Below are positions 25,055-34,800 of a stretch of DNA of 64,000 nt, piece by piece. This stretch comes from an uncultured Eubacteriales bacterium (GTDB lineage: Bacteria; Bacillota; Clostridia; Oscillospirales; Acutalibacteraceae): assembly GCA_934457415.1 (NCBI GenBank), contig CAKSHM010000009.1:1-64000 (forward strand). Reading direction: 5' to 3'. How positions within the stretch are numbered: the first letter of the stretch is position 1; each line of letters starts with the position of its first letter. The translations under genes and the position numbers were made by a program. The notes below the pieces were generated by a model that saw only the letters and a program-made list of their open reading frames with translations, had not been told where the DNA came from and did not search any database.

Positions 25055-25965
25055 TGCTTTGCCTCCAAAAGCTTTAAAATAAGCGCCATGCGCATATATT
25101 TTCCGTAAAGTACTTGCTTAAAATAACAGGCTCGAGGGTCGTTATCTACAACTACGCTGATTTCGTTGACGCGCGGCAGAGGGTGCAGAACGCGCAGTTT
25201 TTCGCTTGCGAGAGCCATTTTTTCAGAGGTTAAAATATATGAGTCTCTGAGGCGCAAATAATCCTCCTCGTTGAAAAAGCGTTCCTTTTGCACACGGGTC
25301 ATATAAAGTATATCAAGGTCGGCAATAGAGTTTTCAAGGCTGTTGGTCTCAGTGTAATCCACGCTTTCTGCATCAAGCTTGTCCTTAACATAGCCCGGCA
25401 GTTTTAATTCGTTAGGAGAAATAAAAACAAATTTAACCCCTTTATAACGTATGAGTGCGGATATGAGCGAATGTACTGTTCTGCCGAATTTAAGGTCGCC
25501 GCAAAAGCCAACAATTAAATTATTAAACCCACCTTTTTCACGGTATATTGTGAGCAGATCGGCAAGGGTCTGAGTCGGATGGCAATGTCCTCCGTCACCT
25601 GCGTTTATAACAGGTATATCTGCATTTCTTGCCGCTACAAGCGGAGCGCCCTCTTTAGGATGGCGCATTGCTATTATATCGGCATAGCAGGAAACAACTT
25701 TCGCAGTATCTGCCACACTTTCACCCTTTGCAGCAGAAGAGCTTTGCGCCTCTGAAAAACCCAAAACACTGCCGCCGAGTTCCAACATTGCTGCCTCAAA
25801 GCTTAATCGCGTTCTGGTGGAAGGCTCAAAAAACAGGGTTGCCAACTTCTTTCCCTTGCATTTTTCGCTGTATTTTTCGGGGTTTGCTATAATATCATTG
25901 GCAATGCATATCAGCTCTTCGATTTCGGTCGTTGTAAGTTCGGAAATATCTATAAGACTTTTCAT
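25051..25965 (-). CDS. pyrB: Aspartate carbamoyltransferase catalytic chain
   Basis: 304 residues. The carbamoyl-phosphate site FEPSTRTRLSFE is at 46-57; GDGGHCHPTQTLADLL (~123-138) and HPLPRVNEI (~256-264) complete the active site. It makes carbamoyl aspartate from carbamoyl phosphate and aspartate, the committed step to pyrimidines. Paired with pyrI downstream, so the E. coli-like class with regulatory chains. The start lies 6 nt after pyrE with aaagga inside pyrE. Confidence 0.97.
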   Translation of the reverse strand: MKSLIDISELTTTEIEELICIANDIIANPEKYSEKCKGKKLATLFFEPSTRTRLSFEAAMLELGGSVLGFSEAQSSSAAKGESVADTAKVVSCYADIIAMRHPKEGAPLVAARNADIPVINAGDGGHCHPTQTLADLLTIYREKGGFNNLIVGFCGDLKFGRTVHSLISALIRYKGVKFVFISPNELKLPGYVKDKLDAESVDYTETNSLENSIADLDILYMTRVQKERFFNEEDYLRLRDSYILTSEKMALASEKLRVLHPLPRVNEISVVVDNDPRACYFKQVLYGKYMRMALILKLLEAKQ

Positions 25966-25970
25966 TTACA

Positions 25971-26630
25971 TTACCATTCCTTTGCTCCGTTGGTTTTTAG
26001 ATAATTCTTTATGCGCTCCACATTCTCACGGTTTTTTTCATTTTCTTCAAGGTATTCTATAATGTCGTAAACATTAACTATTGAATATACCGGAAATCCG
26101 AATTGCTCGCCGACCTCCGCCATAGCCGATTTTTCGGACCGTCCCTTTTCACAGCGATCTACCATAACAAAGGCTGCCGAAACCTTTACACCCTTAAGCT
26201 TTGATAAAACAGACATACTTTCCCGTATCGCAGTACCGGCGGTTATAACATCCTCTACAATAACTACTTCTTCGCCGTATTCGGGCTTGTATCCTATAAA
26301 AATGCCGCCCTCTCCGTGGTCCTTTTCCTCCTTGCGGTTGAAGAAAAAAGGAACATCCAGTCCGCTTTCGGAAAGCGCAACCGCCACCGATACTGCTATT
26401 GGAATTCCTTTATATGCGGGGCCGTAAAGTACGGATTTTTTATCCCCGATTTTTTCAAAATATGCTTTTGCGTAATACTTGCCCAATTTTCTGATTTGGT
26501 CGCCGGTTTTAATTTCACCGGCATTTATAAAATATGGTATTTTCCTGCCGCTTTTTGCTGTAAAATCGCCGAATTTAAGCACTCCGGCATTTTCTAAAAA
26601 TTCAATAAATTCGTATTTGTAATTTTGCAT
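25971..26630 (-). CDS. pyrE: Orotate phosphoribosyltransferase
   Basis: 219 residues. The PRPP-binding motif VVIVEDVITAGTAIRES is at ~118-134, and YGPAYKGIPIAVSVA at ~69-83 is typical of the long form of PyrE. It joins orotate to PRPP giving OMP and pyrophosphate. ATG 26630 follows ggag. A 140-bp gap with no obvious gene or terminator separates it from pyrF, the only sizeable gap in this operon. Confidence 0.96.
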   Translation of the reverse strand: MQNYKYEFIEFLENAGVLKFGDFTAKSGRKIPYFINAGEIKTGDQIRKLGKYYAKAYFEKIGDKKSVLYGPAYKGIPIAVSVAVALSESGLDVPFFFNRKEEKDHGEGGIFIGYKPEYGEEVVIVEDVITAGTAIRESMSVLSKLKGVKVSAAFVMVDRCEKGRSEKSAMAEVGEQFGFPVYSIVNVYDIIEYLEENEKNRENVERIKNYLKTNGAKEW

Positions 26631-26770
26631 TTTAATAACTCCATCTTTAAAAAATTGATGTGAAGCGGGAAATATTTGTTTACGGCAGAGCTTTTCGGCT
26701 TACAGCAGCCCGGCCGTCGCATTTTACGAATGCCGCCTCACTTTTAAACGGAAAGGCACAGAGACTTTAA

Positions 26771-27469
26771 CTAAAGTAAAAATTCTCTGATACAGCGCTC
26801 GTAAGCCGCAACAGGGTCTTGTGCGGCGGTTATAGGCCTGCCCACTACTATGTAGTCGCTGCCTAATTTTCTTGCCTTCTCAGGGGTGGTAACACGCGAT
26901 TGGTCGCCTTTATCGCCGTCTGTAAAGCGTATACCCGGAGTTACGGTCAAAAAGCCCTTGCCGCAGGCATTATGTACTGTCGGAGACTCAAGCGGAGAAC
27001 ATACAACCCCGTCAAGTCCGGCGTTTTTTGCGTTTTTTGCGTAGTGCATAACCACATCTTCCATTTTACCAGTTATAAGTAAATCCTTATGCATTGCATT
27101 CTCGTTTGTAGAAGTAAGCTGTGTTACTGCTATAAGCAGAGGGCGTGTGCCGTCTGCTCTTGTCAGTCCTTCTATTGCGGCTGTCATCATAGCCGAAGTG
27201 CCTGCCGCATGCAGGTTACACATATTAACTTCGAGACGCGATAACACCGCCATTGATTTTTTTACGGTATTCGGTATATCGTGCAGCTTTAAATCCAGAA
27301 ATATTTTATGTCCTCTTGCCTTAATTTCTCTTACGATTTCAGGACCCTCGGCATAAAAAAGTTCCATTCCTATTTTTACAAACGGTTTTTTGCCCTCAAA
27401 TTCATCTAAGAATTCAAGACATGATTTTTTATCCGCAAAGTCACATGCTATAATTACATCCTTACCCAT
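26771..27469 (-). CDS. pyrF: Orotidine 5'-phosphate decarboxylase
   Basis: 232 residues with the signature FLDLKLHDIPNTV (~57-69), containing the catalytic Lys/Asp network, and VTPGIRFTDGDKGDQSRVTT (~173-192). It decarboxylates OMP to UMP, the final step. The start overlaps the end of pyrD by 8 nt and uses the ggaggag inside it. Confidence 0.97.
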   Translation of the reverse strand: MGKDVIIACDFADKKSCLEFLDEFEGKKPFVKIGMELFYAEGPEIVREIKARGHKIFLDLKLHDIPNTVKKSMAVLSRLEVNMCNLHAAGTSAMMTAAIEGLTRADGTRPLLIAVTQLTSTNENAMHKDLLITGKMEDVVMHYAKNAKNAGLDGVVCSPLESPTVHNACGKGFLTVTPGIRFTDGDKGDQSRVTTPEKARKLGSDYIVVGRPITAAQDPVAAYERCIREFLL

Positions 27470-28379
27470 TATGCGCTCCTCCTATAATTTCGTTTAAATT
27501 AGTTATGCCGTATTTTTCCATTGCAAAAGGCAGTTCTTCTATGATTTTCTTACAGGCATACGGGTCTACAAGATTAGCGGCACCCACCTCTGTTGCTGTG
27601 GCACCCGCTAACATAAACTCCAAAACATCATCGGCAGTGGCTATTCCGCCCATTCCCACGATTGGTATTTTTACTGCCTCATATACCTCATACACCATTC
27701 TCACCGCCACAGGTTTTACCGCGGGACCCGAAAGACCGCCTGTCTTGTTTGCGAGCAGAGGCTTTTTTGTTTTCAGGTCAATTTTCATACCGAGCAGAGT
27801 GTTTATCAGAGATATGCCGTCCGCCCCTTCAGCTTCACACGCTTTGGCTATTTCGGTAATATCCGTGACATTTGGCGAAAGCTTAATAATTATCGGTTTG
27901 TTTGTAACCGCCCTTACTGCCTTTGTGACCGCCGCGGCATTTTCGGAATTTGTACCGAAAGCAAGCCCGCCGCCATGAACATTAGGACATGAAATGTTGA
28001 TTTCAAACCAGCCTATACTATCATCACCGCTCAGAATTTTTACAGCCGAAACATAGTCATCGACCGAAAAACCGCTTACATTCGCCATAACCGGCTTTTT
28101 GTAAACCGCTTTAAGAGTTTTAAGCTCGTGATTTAAAACCTTTTCTGCTCCCGGATTTTGCAGTCCGACAGCATTTAAAAGTCCCTGAGGACACTCGGCA
28201 ATTCTGGGCGTCGGGTTGCCGAAACGCGGCTCTTTTGTGGTGCCTTTGAGCGAAATCGAGCCTAAAATATTTATATCGTAAAACCTTGTGAACTCATAGC
28301 CGAAGCCGAATGTGCCGCTTGCCGGAATTACGGGATTTTCAAGCTCGGTACCGCACAGGTTAACGGACAGATTTACCAT
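27462..28379 (-). CDS. pyrD: Dihydroorotate dehydrogenase (NAD+), catalytic subunit
   Basis: 305 residues from ATG 28379, chosen for its AAGGAGG site and its overlap with the pyrK stop; a 330-residue reading would need to start deep inside pyrK. Class 1B motifs: NPVIPASGTFGFGYE near the N-terminus, FEINISCPNVHGGG (~130-143, catalytic Cys) and VGMGGIATADDVLEFMLAGA (~241-260). FMN enzyme oxidising dihydroorotate to orotate; electrons pass to NAD+ through PyrK encoded immediately upstream. Confidence 0.96.
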   Translation of the reverse strand: MVNLSVNLCGTELENPVIPASGTFGFGYEFTRFYDINILGSISLKGTTKEPRFGNPTPRIAECPQGLLNAVGLQNPGAEKVLNHELKTLKAVYKKPVMANVSGFSVDDYVSAVKILSGDDSIGWFEINISCPNVHGGGLAFGTNSENAAAVTKAVRAVTNKPIIIKLSPNVTDITEIAKACEAEGADGISLINTLLGMKIDLKTKKPLLANKTGGLSGPAVKPVAVRMVYEVYEAVKIPIVGMGGIATADDVLEFMLAGATATEVGAANLVDPYACKKIIEELPFAMEKYGITNLNEIIGGAHNG

Positions 28380-29104
28380 TCTATTTCCTCCTTTGAAAAC
28401 ACGGGACCCTCGGTGCAAACGCGCTTCGGTCCCTGCTTTGTTTTGCATGTGCAACCCATACAGGCACCCGTGCCGCAGCCCATACGCTCTTCAAAGCTGA
28501 ACTGACCGCTTGTTTTTGCGGCGGCATACACGGCTTTCAACATCGGCTTCGGACCGCAGGTGTAAAAATAACTGTAATCGGCGTGTTCCATTGCGGCATT
28601 TACAAAGCCTTTAAGTCCGTAAGACCCGTCCGCCGTGGTAACGGCAACATTTGCGCCAAGCGCTCTGAACTCATCCTCCAAAATTATTTCCGCCCTCGTA
28701 TTAAAGCCCAGAATTACGCTTACGGTCTTATTTTCCGAGATAAGCTTTTTGCACAGCCCGAGCAGTGGCGGAACACCCACGCCGCCGCCTATAAGCAAGG
28801 GCCTGTTACCTGAAAGAGAGGTATCGTACCCATTGCCCAGGGCTATTAAAAGGTCCAACCTTTCACCTTTTTTCACTTTACTTAAAGCTTTTGTTCCGTC
28901 GCCGACTGTTTTGTAAATGATAGTAAGGCTTTTGTCATCCCAGTCGCATATTGAGATAGGACGGCGCAGGTAAAACTCAGGTACTTTAATATTCACAAAC
29001 TGTCCCGCTGAGGTAATGTGAGATGTTTCGCCCGCCAACACCATTTTAAAAACCGAGGAGGCTATTTGTTCATTTTGTAAAACTTCATAAAAATCCTGTT
29101 TCAT
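28373..29104 (-). CDS. pyrK: Dihydroorotate dehydrogenase electron-transfer subunit
   Basis: 243 residues from ATG 29104 (ribosome site gaaagga); TTG 29119 is an alternative. An FAD-binding domain (YLRRPISICDWD), an NAD-binding segment (PLLIGGGVGVPPLLGLCKKL) and a C-terminal 2Fe-2S cluster with Cys in CGTGACMGCTC and a fourth near the end. It carries electrons from PyrD to NAD+. It overlaps pyrD by 7 nt and follows carB by 11 nt. Confidence 0.96.
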   Translation of the reverse strand: MKQDFYEVLQNEQIASSVFKMVLAGETSHITSAGQFVNIKVPEFYLRRPISICDWDDKSLTIIYKTVGDGTKALSKVKKGERLDLLIALGNGYDTSLSGNRPLLIGGGVGVPPLLGLCKKLISENKTVSVILGFNTRAEIILEDEFRALGANVAVTTADGSYGLKGFVNAAMEHADYSYFYTCGPKPMLKAVYAAAKTSGQFSFEERMGCGTGACMGCTCKTKQGPKRVCTEGPVFSKEEIEW

Positions 29105-29115
29105 TGTGTTTCCTT

Positions 29116-32100
29116 TCAAGCGTCTATTGTGGATATTCCGAGAGTGGTTTCTTCAAGCACATCAAGCAGCACTTTGACAGTATCAAGCGATGTAAACATT
29201 GTGACATTGTTTTCAACTGCACAGCGGCGGATTTCATATCCGTCAGACAGCACACCTGAGGAATTCATATCCCTCGTGTTTATAACATAGGTTACATAGC
29301 CCTGCCTTATGGCGTCGGTTATTTCACGGCTTCCATCACTTAGTTTGCCTACCGCATGGGTGCGTATTCCGTTTTTCTTTAAAAATTCAGCCGTGCCTGC
29401 AGTCGCCTGAATGTTAAAGCCCATATTGTAGAAGCGGCGTATCAGCGGTAGCGCCTCTTCCTTATCCTTATCGGCAACAGTGGCAAGCACCGTACCGTAA
29501 TTCATAACATTCATTCCGCTGGCTTTCAGCGCCTTGTAAAGTGCGCGGGTCAATTTATCGTCGTAGCCTATTGCTTCGCCGGTGGATTTCATTTCGGGAG
29601 ATAGGTATGCGTCAAGACCGTGGAGTTTTGAGAAAGAAAACGCAGGAGCCTTTACATACCAGCGCTTTTTGTCACCGGGATAAATATTATCGAAACCCTG
29701 TTCTTTAAGGCTCTTGCCCAAAATCACAAGAGTTGCAATATCGGCAAGGCTAAAGCCAGTAGCTTTTGAAAGGAAGGGAACGGTTCTTGATGAGCGCGGG
29801 TTTACTTCAATTATAAATACACGGTCGTTTTCATCAACAATAAACTGAATATTATAAAGTCCTATTATACCGATTCCCAGCCCTAAACGCTTCGTATAAT
29901 CAAGAACGGTCTCACGAACTTTCTCACTTATGCTGAAGGTCGGGTACACGCTTATCGAGTCGCCGCTGTGTATGCCCGTGCGCTCTACAAGCTCCATAAT
30001 TCCGGGGACAAAAACATCTTTACCGTCGCAAATTGCGTCAACTTCAAGTTCCTTGCCCGAAATATATTTATCAACAAGTACAGGCTTATCCTCGTCAATT
30101 TCAACCGCGGTGCGCAGATAACGGCGCAGCTGTTCTTCATCGGCAACTATTTGCATAGCTCTTCCTCCCAACACGAATGAAGGGCGCACAAGCACAGGAT
30201 AGCCTATTTCGGAAGCGGCTTTTACACCGTCCTCGATTTTTGTTACCGCCTTGCCCTGCGGCTGGGGAATATTAAGTTCCTTTAACACCTTTTCAAATAA
30301 ATCCCGATTTTCGGCGCGGTCTATCGCGTCACAGTCGGTACCTATAATCTTAACCCCGCGATTTTTAAGGCTTTCGGCTAAATTTATGGCTGTCTGTCCG
30401 CCTAAGGAAGCTATGATACCCAAAGGCTTTTCATGGTGGATAATGTTCATAACATCTTCTGTGCAAAGAGGCTCAAAGTAGAGCTTGTCAGAACAGGTGT
30501 AATCGGTCGAAACGGTTTCGGGATTATTGTTAATAATAATTGCCTCATAGCCCGATTTTTTGATTGTAGAGACTGCATGCACAGTGGAGTAATCAAACTC
30601 AACACCCTGACCTATTCTGATAGGCCCCGAGCCTAAAACTATAATTTTCTTTTTGTCTGATATGATAGATTCGTTTTCGTCCTCGTATGTCGAGTAAAAA
30701 TAAGGAATATAGCTTTCAAATTCCGAAGCGCAGGAGTCAATCATTTTATAAACCGGAAACATTTCGTGCTTTTCTCTTATTTTGTAAATATCCTCACCTG
30801 TCATACCCCACAGCTTGCCGATAAATTCATCCGAAAAGCCGAATTTTTTAGCGGTATACAGCGTATTTGTGTCACCTATATGCTCTTTTAATTTATTTTC
30901 GATTTTTACTATATTCTTCACTTTTTCAAGGAAAAGCATATCTATTCTTGTGGCGTTGCATATCATTCCTATATCGGTTTTTCGGCGCAAAAGCTCGGCT
31001 ATTGCATAAATACGGTCATCAGAGCCGTCCTTTATATAACTCAGCATTTCATCAACCGAAAAACCTGTAAATTTTTTCATATAAAGATGGTTAACGCCTA
31101 TTTCAAGCGACCTTGCAGCTTTAAGCAGACTTTCTTCAACCGTTCTGCCTATGCTCATTACTTCGCCTGTGGCTTTCATCTGAGTTGAAAGCTTGTTGTT
31201 TGCCGAAGAAAATTTATCAAACGGGAAACGCGGCATTTTGGTTACTATATAATCAAGCGTCGGCTCAAAGGAAGCGGGGGTATTAGCCAGCATGATTTCA
31301 TCGAGGCGCATACCCACGGATATTTTGGCTGAAACACGCGCTATCGGGTAGCCGCTCGCTTTGCTCGCAAGGGCAGAGGAGCGCGAGACGCGGGGGTTTA
31401 CCTCAATGAGATAGTAGTTGAATGAAAGCGGGTCAAGCGCAAACTGCACATTGCATCCGCCCTCAATTTTGAGTGCGCGTATGATTTTAAGTGCGCTGTC
31501 ACGCAACATGTGATACTCTTTATTGGTAAGTGTCTGCGACGGACATACTACAATAGAGTCGCCCGTGTGAATGCCCACAGGGTCAACGTTTTCCATATTG
31601 CATATGGTAATTGCGGTGTCGTTTGCGTCGCGCATCACTTCATATTCGATTTCCTTGTAGCCCTTTATGCTTTTTTCCACTAAAACCTGATGAACAGGCG
31701 AAAGCTCCAAAGCTCCCCTTAATATTTCGGCGCACTCAATCTCATTATCCGCAAAGCCGCCTCCTGTACCGCCCAAGGTAAATGCGGGACGCAAAACTAC
31801 GGGGTAGCCGATTTCATCAGCGGCCGCAAGACCTTCTTCAATGCTTTCTGCTGTTACCGATTGTAAGACCGGCTCGCCTATTTCCTCGCAGAGTTCTTTA
31901 AAAAGTTCTCTGTCCTCAGCACGCTCGATGCTGCGGCTTGAGGTTCCTAAAAGTTCTGCGTTGCACTCGCTCAAAACGCCCTTTTTCTCAAGCTGCATAG
32001 CGAGGTTAAGCCCTGTTTGACCGCCTATACCCGGAAGTATTGCGTCGGGGCGCTCATATCGTATTACTTTTGCAAGATATTCAAGATTCAAGGGCTCCAT

Positions 32101-32295
32101 ATACACCTTGTCTGCAATAGAGGTGTCGGTCATTATTGTTGCCGGATTTGAATTGCACAAAACAACCTCATATCCTTCTTCTTTAAGTGCCAAACACGCC
32201 TGCGTTCCCGCATAGTCAAACTCCGCCGCCTGACCTATTACAATAGGACCGGAGCCAATTACAAGTATTTTTTTAATATCGGTTCTTTTCGGCAT
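29116..32295 (-). CDS. carB: Carbamoyl-phosphate synthase large subunit
   Basis: 1059 residues from ATG 32295 with GGAGG upstream; the start overlaps carA by 23 nt. Two homologous ATP-grasp halves: IKKILVIGSGPIVIGQAAEF near the start and IIVLGSGPIRIGQGVEFDYS in the second half, each with an ATP-grasp block (YPVVLRPAFTLGGTGGG and YPVLVRPSFVLGGRAMQ). The C-terminal MGS-like allosteric domain follows from ~930. It uses glutamine-derived ammonia, bicarbonate and two ATP to make carbamoyl phosphate. Placed in a pyr operon, so mainly a pyrimidine-pathway enzyme, though it can also feed arginine synthesis. Confidence 0.97.
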   Translation of the reverse strand: MPKRTDIKKILVIGSGPIVIGQAAEFDYAGTQACLALKEEGYEVVLCNSNPATIMTDTSIADKVYMEPLNLEYLAKVIRYERPDAILPGIGGQTGLNLAMQLEKKGVLSECNAELLGTSSRSIERAEDRELFKELCEEIGEPVLQSVTAESIEEGLAAADEIGYPVVLRPAFTLGGTGGGFADNEIECAEILRGALELSPVHQVLVEKSIKGYKEIEYEVMRDANDTAITICNMENVDPVGIHTGDSIVVCPSQTLTNKEYHMLRDSALKIIRALKIEGGCNVQFALDPLSFNYYLIEVNPRVSRSSALASKASGYPIARVSAKISVGMRLDEIMLANTPASFEPTLDYIVTKMPRFPFDKFSSANNKLSTQMKATGEVMSIGRTVEESLLKAARSLEIGVNHLYMKKFTGFSVDEMLSYIKDGSDDRIYAIAELLRRKTDIGMICNATRIDMLFLEKVKNIVKIENKLKEHIGDTNTLYTAKKFGFSDEFIGKLWGMTGEDIYKIREKHEMFPVYKMIDSCASEFESYIPYFYSTYEDENESIISDKKKIIVLGSGPIRIGQGVEFDYSTVHAVSTIKKSGYEAIIINNNPETVSTDYTCSDKLYFEPLCTEDVMNIIHHEKPLGIIASLGGQTAINLAESLKNRGVKIIGTDCDAIDRAENRDLFEKVLKELNIPQPQGKAVTKIEDGVKAASEIGYPVLVRPSFVLGGRAMQIVADEEQLRRYLRTAVEIDEDKPVLVDKYISGKELEVDAICDGKDVFVPGIMELVERTGIHSGDSISVYPTFSISEKVRETVLDYTKRLGLGIGIIGLYNIQFIVDENDRVFIIEVNPRSSRTVPFLSKATGFSLADIATLVILGKSLKEQGFDNIYPGDKKRWYVKAPAFSFSKLHGLDAYLSPEMKSTGEAIGYDDKLTRALYKALKASGMNVMNYGTVLATVADKDKEEALPLIRRFYNMGFNIQATAGTAEFLKKNGIRTHAVGKLSDGSREITDAIRQGYVTYVINTRDMNSSGVLSDGYEIRRCAVENNVTMFTSLDTVKVLLDVLEETTLGISTIDA

Positions 32296-33376
32296 TTTTA
32301 TTTTCCTCCATAAGAGAAGTGAATTTATCAAATAAATAGGTGCTGTCCTGAGGACCCGGTGCGCTTTCCGGGTGGTACTGCACGCTGAACATTTTTGATT
32401 TCTCATCGCTTACGCCTTCTACTGTATTATCAAGCATATTTATATGGGTAACCTTAAGCCCTGTGTTTTCAAGGCTCTTTTCGTTTACGGCGTAACTGTG
32501 GTTTTGCGAGGTTATTTCAATTTTTCCCGTTTCAAGGTTTTTAACAGGATGATTTCCGCCGCGGTGGCCGAATTTTAATTTATATGTCTTGGCTCCGCAT
32601 GCAAGGCATATCATCTGATGCCCTAAACAAATCCCGAAAATGGGGTATTTGCCTTTTAGTTTTTTTACTAAATCTATTACGGGTATAACATCCTCAGGGT
32701 CTCCGGGACCGTTTGAAAGAAAAATGCCGTCCGGTTTCATTTTTTCAACCTCCGCGGCAGGGGTGTTATACGGTATTACCGTTACGTTACATCCGCGCGC
32801 ATTAAGCGAACGGATAATGTTAAGCTTTATTCCGCAGTCAATTGCCACAACATTGTATTTCGCATTAGCCGTTCTTGAATAGCGGCGTTTTTTGCAGCTT
32901 ACCTTCGCAACCGCGTTGTGCGGAACCGGTGTATTTTTGATTTTTTCAATCGCCGCTTCGGTCGGTGTATCGGCATTTGTTATAATACCGCGGCGCGAGC
33001 CTAAATCGCGGATGCTTCTTGTCAGCTTCCGTGTGTCAATTCCCGAAAGCCCCGGTATTTTATATTCTTCCATCACCTCCGAAAGAGTTTTGGTATAACG
33101 GAAGTTAGATGGCAGATCGTTATATTCTCTTACTATTAGTCCGCCTATCGTAGGGATTTTGGTTTCGTAATCTTCATCGGCTGTGCCATAGTTTCCTATA
33201 AGCGGGTAGGTCATAACGACAGCTTGATGTGTGTAAGAGGGGTCGGATATTATTTCCTGATACCCCACCACAGAGGTGTTAAATACTATTTCGCACACCG
33301 CATCTTCCGTATAGCCGAAGCCTGTACCGTAATATTCGCCGCCGTCTTCAAGTACTAATTTTCTGTTATATTCCAT
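32273..33376 (-). CDS. carA: Carbamoyl-phosphate synthase small (glutaminase) subunit
   Basis: 367 residues from ATG 33376, which follows ggagga; it overlaps the 3' end of pyrC by 22 nt. N-terminal CarA domain (LEDGGEYYGTGFGY) and a class I glutaminase with the nucleophile Cys in FGICLGHQMICLACG (~235-249) and the late His/Glu in VQYHPESAPGPQD. It hydrolyses glutamine and channels ammonia to CarB. Confidence 0.97.
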   Translation of the reverse strand: MEYNRKLVLEDGGEYYGTGFGYTEDAVCEIVFNTSVVGYQEIISDPSYTHQAVVMTYPLIGNYGTADEDYETKIPTIGGLIVREYNDLPSNFRYTKTLSEVMEEYKIPGLSGIDTRKLTRSIRDLGSRRGIITNADTPTEAAIEKIKNTPVPHNAVAKVSCKKRRYSRTANAKYNVVAIDCGIKLNIIRSLNARGCNVTVIPYNTPAAEVEKMKPDGIFLSNGPGDPEDVIPVIDLVKKLKGKYPIFGICLGHQMICLACGAKTYKLKFGHRGGNHPVKNLETGKIEITSQNHSYAVNEKSLENTGLKVTHINMLDNTVEGVSDEKSKMFSVQYHPESAPGPQDSTYLFDKFTSLMEENKNAEKNRY

Positions 33377-34566
33377 ACTGCTTTTCCTCCGCATACTGTA
33401 AGTAAGTTTTTGCCTGTTACCGTCATACCGTCAAACGGTGTGCTTTTGCCCTTGCTTTTAAATTCATTCGGGTCTATCTTATATGTGCTTTGCAAATCAT
33501 AAACGCATATATCGTTTGTTTGAGATAAGCCAAACCGTTTTCTCGGATTTACAGACATTAGCTCTATAAGCTTTTCAAGCGGTATAATTCCTGCTTTTAC
33601 AAGATAGGTATAAAGCACAGGGAAGGCTGACTCAAGTCCCACAACACCCATAAGACTTTTTTCAAGTCCTCTTGATTTTTCCTCGAAGCTGTGCGGTGCA
33701 TGGTCGGTTGCTATCATATCTATTGTTCCGTCCTGCAAGCCGCGTATAAGCGCCTGCCTATCCTCTTCGCTCCTTATAGGCGGGTTCATTTTAAAATTGC
33801 CGCTTTCTTTTAAATCCATATCGTTAAACACCAAATAGTGCGGCGCAGTCTCACATGTTACATCCGTACCGTCAGACTTGGCTCTGCGGATAAGCTCAAC
33901 GCTTTCTTTGCAGGAAATATGGCATACATGGTATTTACAGCCTGTTTCCTTAGCAAGCCTTAAATCTCTTTCAATCGGTTTCCACTCACTTTCGGAGCAA
34001 ATACCCTTATGCCCATGCAGTCGGGCATATTCGCCGTTATGGATATATCCGCCCGCAAGCAGTGAGTTGTCCTCGCAGTGGGCGGCTATTATTTTGTCGA
34101 GTTTTTTTGCTTTTATCATAGCGCTGCGCATTATATTTTCATTTTGTAAGCCTCTGCCGTCGTCCGAGAAAGCTATGCAGTATGGAGCCAAGGATTCCGT
34201 ATCGGTGAGTGTTTCGCCCTTTTCTCCCACGGTTATCGCGGCATATGGGTGAATTCGAACCGCAGCGTCCTTTTCGATTATTCTTATTTGTTCCTTTATA
34301 TTTTCAATGCTGTCCTGCACGGGATTAAGGTTCGGCATTGTGCAAACATCTGTATATCCGCCCCTTGCCGCCGCAAGCGAGCCGGTTTTTATTGTTTCCT
34401 TGTAAAAAAATCCCGGTTCCCTGAAATGAACATGAACATCACAGAAAGCCGGAAAAATATAAATATTATTAAAATCGGAAATAAAGCCGGCATTACCGAC
34501 CGATAATTCGTAATTCTCCGATTTTATTTTGTTGTTTTTGTAAACAAAGGCATTTTTAATTATCAT
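33355..34566 (-). CDS. pyrC: Dihydroorotase
   Basis: 403 residues of the class I amidohydrolase type. Metal site DVHVHFREPG (~43-52), substrate-side MPNLNPVQD (~76-84), later His ligands in HCED and HVCHISC, and the catalytic Asp region IDMIATDHAPHSFEEK (~287-302). It closes carbamoyl aspartate to dihydroorotate. First gene of the pyr operon; its ribosome site (ggag) lies directly after the leader terminator, so attenuation there governs the whole operon. Confidence 0.96.
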   Translation of the reverse strand: MIIKNAFVYKNNKIKSENYELSVGNAGFISDFNNIYIFPAFCDVHVHFREPGFFYKETIKTGSLAAARGGYTDVCTMPNLNPVQDSIENIKEQIRIIEKDAAVRIHPYAAITVGEKGETLTDTESLAPYCIAFSDDGRGLQNENIMRSAMIKAKKLDKIIAAHCEDNSLLAGGYIHNGEYARLHGHKGICSESEWKPIERDLRLAKETGCKYHVCHISCKESVELIRRAKSDGTDVTCETAPHYLVFNDMDLKESGNFKMNPPIRSEEDRQALIRGLQDGTIDMIATDHAPHSFEEKSRGLEKSLMGVVGLESAFPVLYTYLVKAGIIPLEKLIELMSVNPRKRFGLSQTNDICVYDLQSTYKIDPNEFKSKGKSTPFDGMTVTGKNLLTVCGGKAVWNITEN

Positions 34567-34576
34567 AATCTACTCC

Positions 34577-34612
34577 TAAAAAAGCCTGCTTTTTTTTAAA
34601 AAAAGCAGGCTG
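34577..34612 (-). terminator. Leader terminator (attenuator) of the pyr operon
   Basis: On the minus strand agcctgctttttt / aaaaaagcaggct form a 13-bp stem with a 3-nt loop, followed by six T, just 11 nt before pyrC. A terminator between promoter and first gene is the hallmark of attenuation control. Confidence 0.85.
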
Positions 34613-34655
34613 TAAACACAAGAAAGCAGACTGATAAACAGTCATTTATAACAAT

Positions 34656-34678
34656 CTTGTCGGTGTCACAGCACCAAG
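34656..34678 (-). promoter_or_regulatory. Putative PyrR-binding loop in the pyr leader
   Basis: Minus-strand RNA has a GGUG/CACC upper stem closing the hexaloop CUGUGA, with a lower CUU/AAG helix and a three-base purine-rich bulge on the 3' side. PyrR-binding loops of Bacillus are capped by a CNGNGA hexaloop, which CUGUGA fits. It sits between promoter and terminator, as expected for the anti-antiterminator bound by PyrR-UMP. No pyrR gene is in the window. Confidence 0.55.
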
Positions 34679-34701
34679 CTTAAAGATTTTTTGTTAAATG
34701 C

Positions 34702-34730
34702 ATTCTATCACTTAAAGCGAATAAAGTCAA
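34702..34730 (-). promoter_or_regulatory. Promoter of the pyr operon
   Basis: Minus-strand TTGACT and TAGAAT with a 17-bp spacer, a near-consensus housekeeping promoter about 135 bp upstream of pyrC. It leaves room for a ~120-nt leader carrying the PyrR-like loop and terminator. Confidence 0.75.
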
Positions 34731-34800
34731 CAGTTAAATCAATAAAATAAAAATTTATTGATAAGAATAGTTGATATCCGCTTCTAAAATGCAAAAATAA

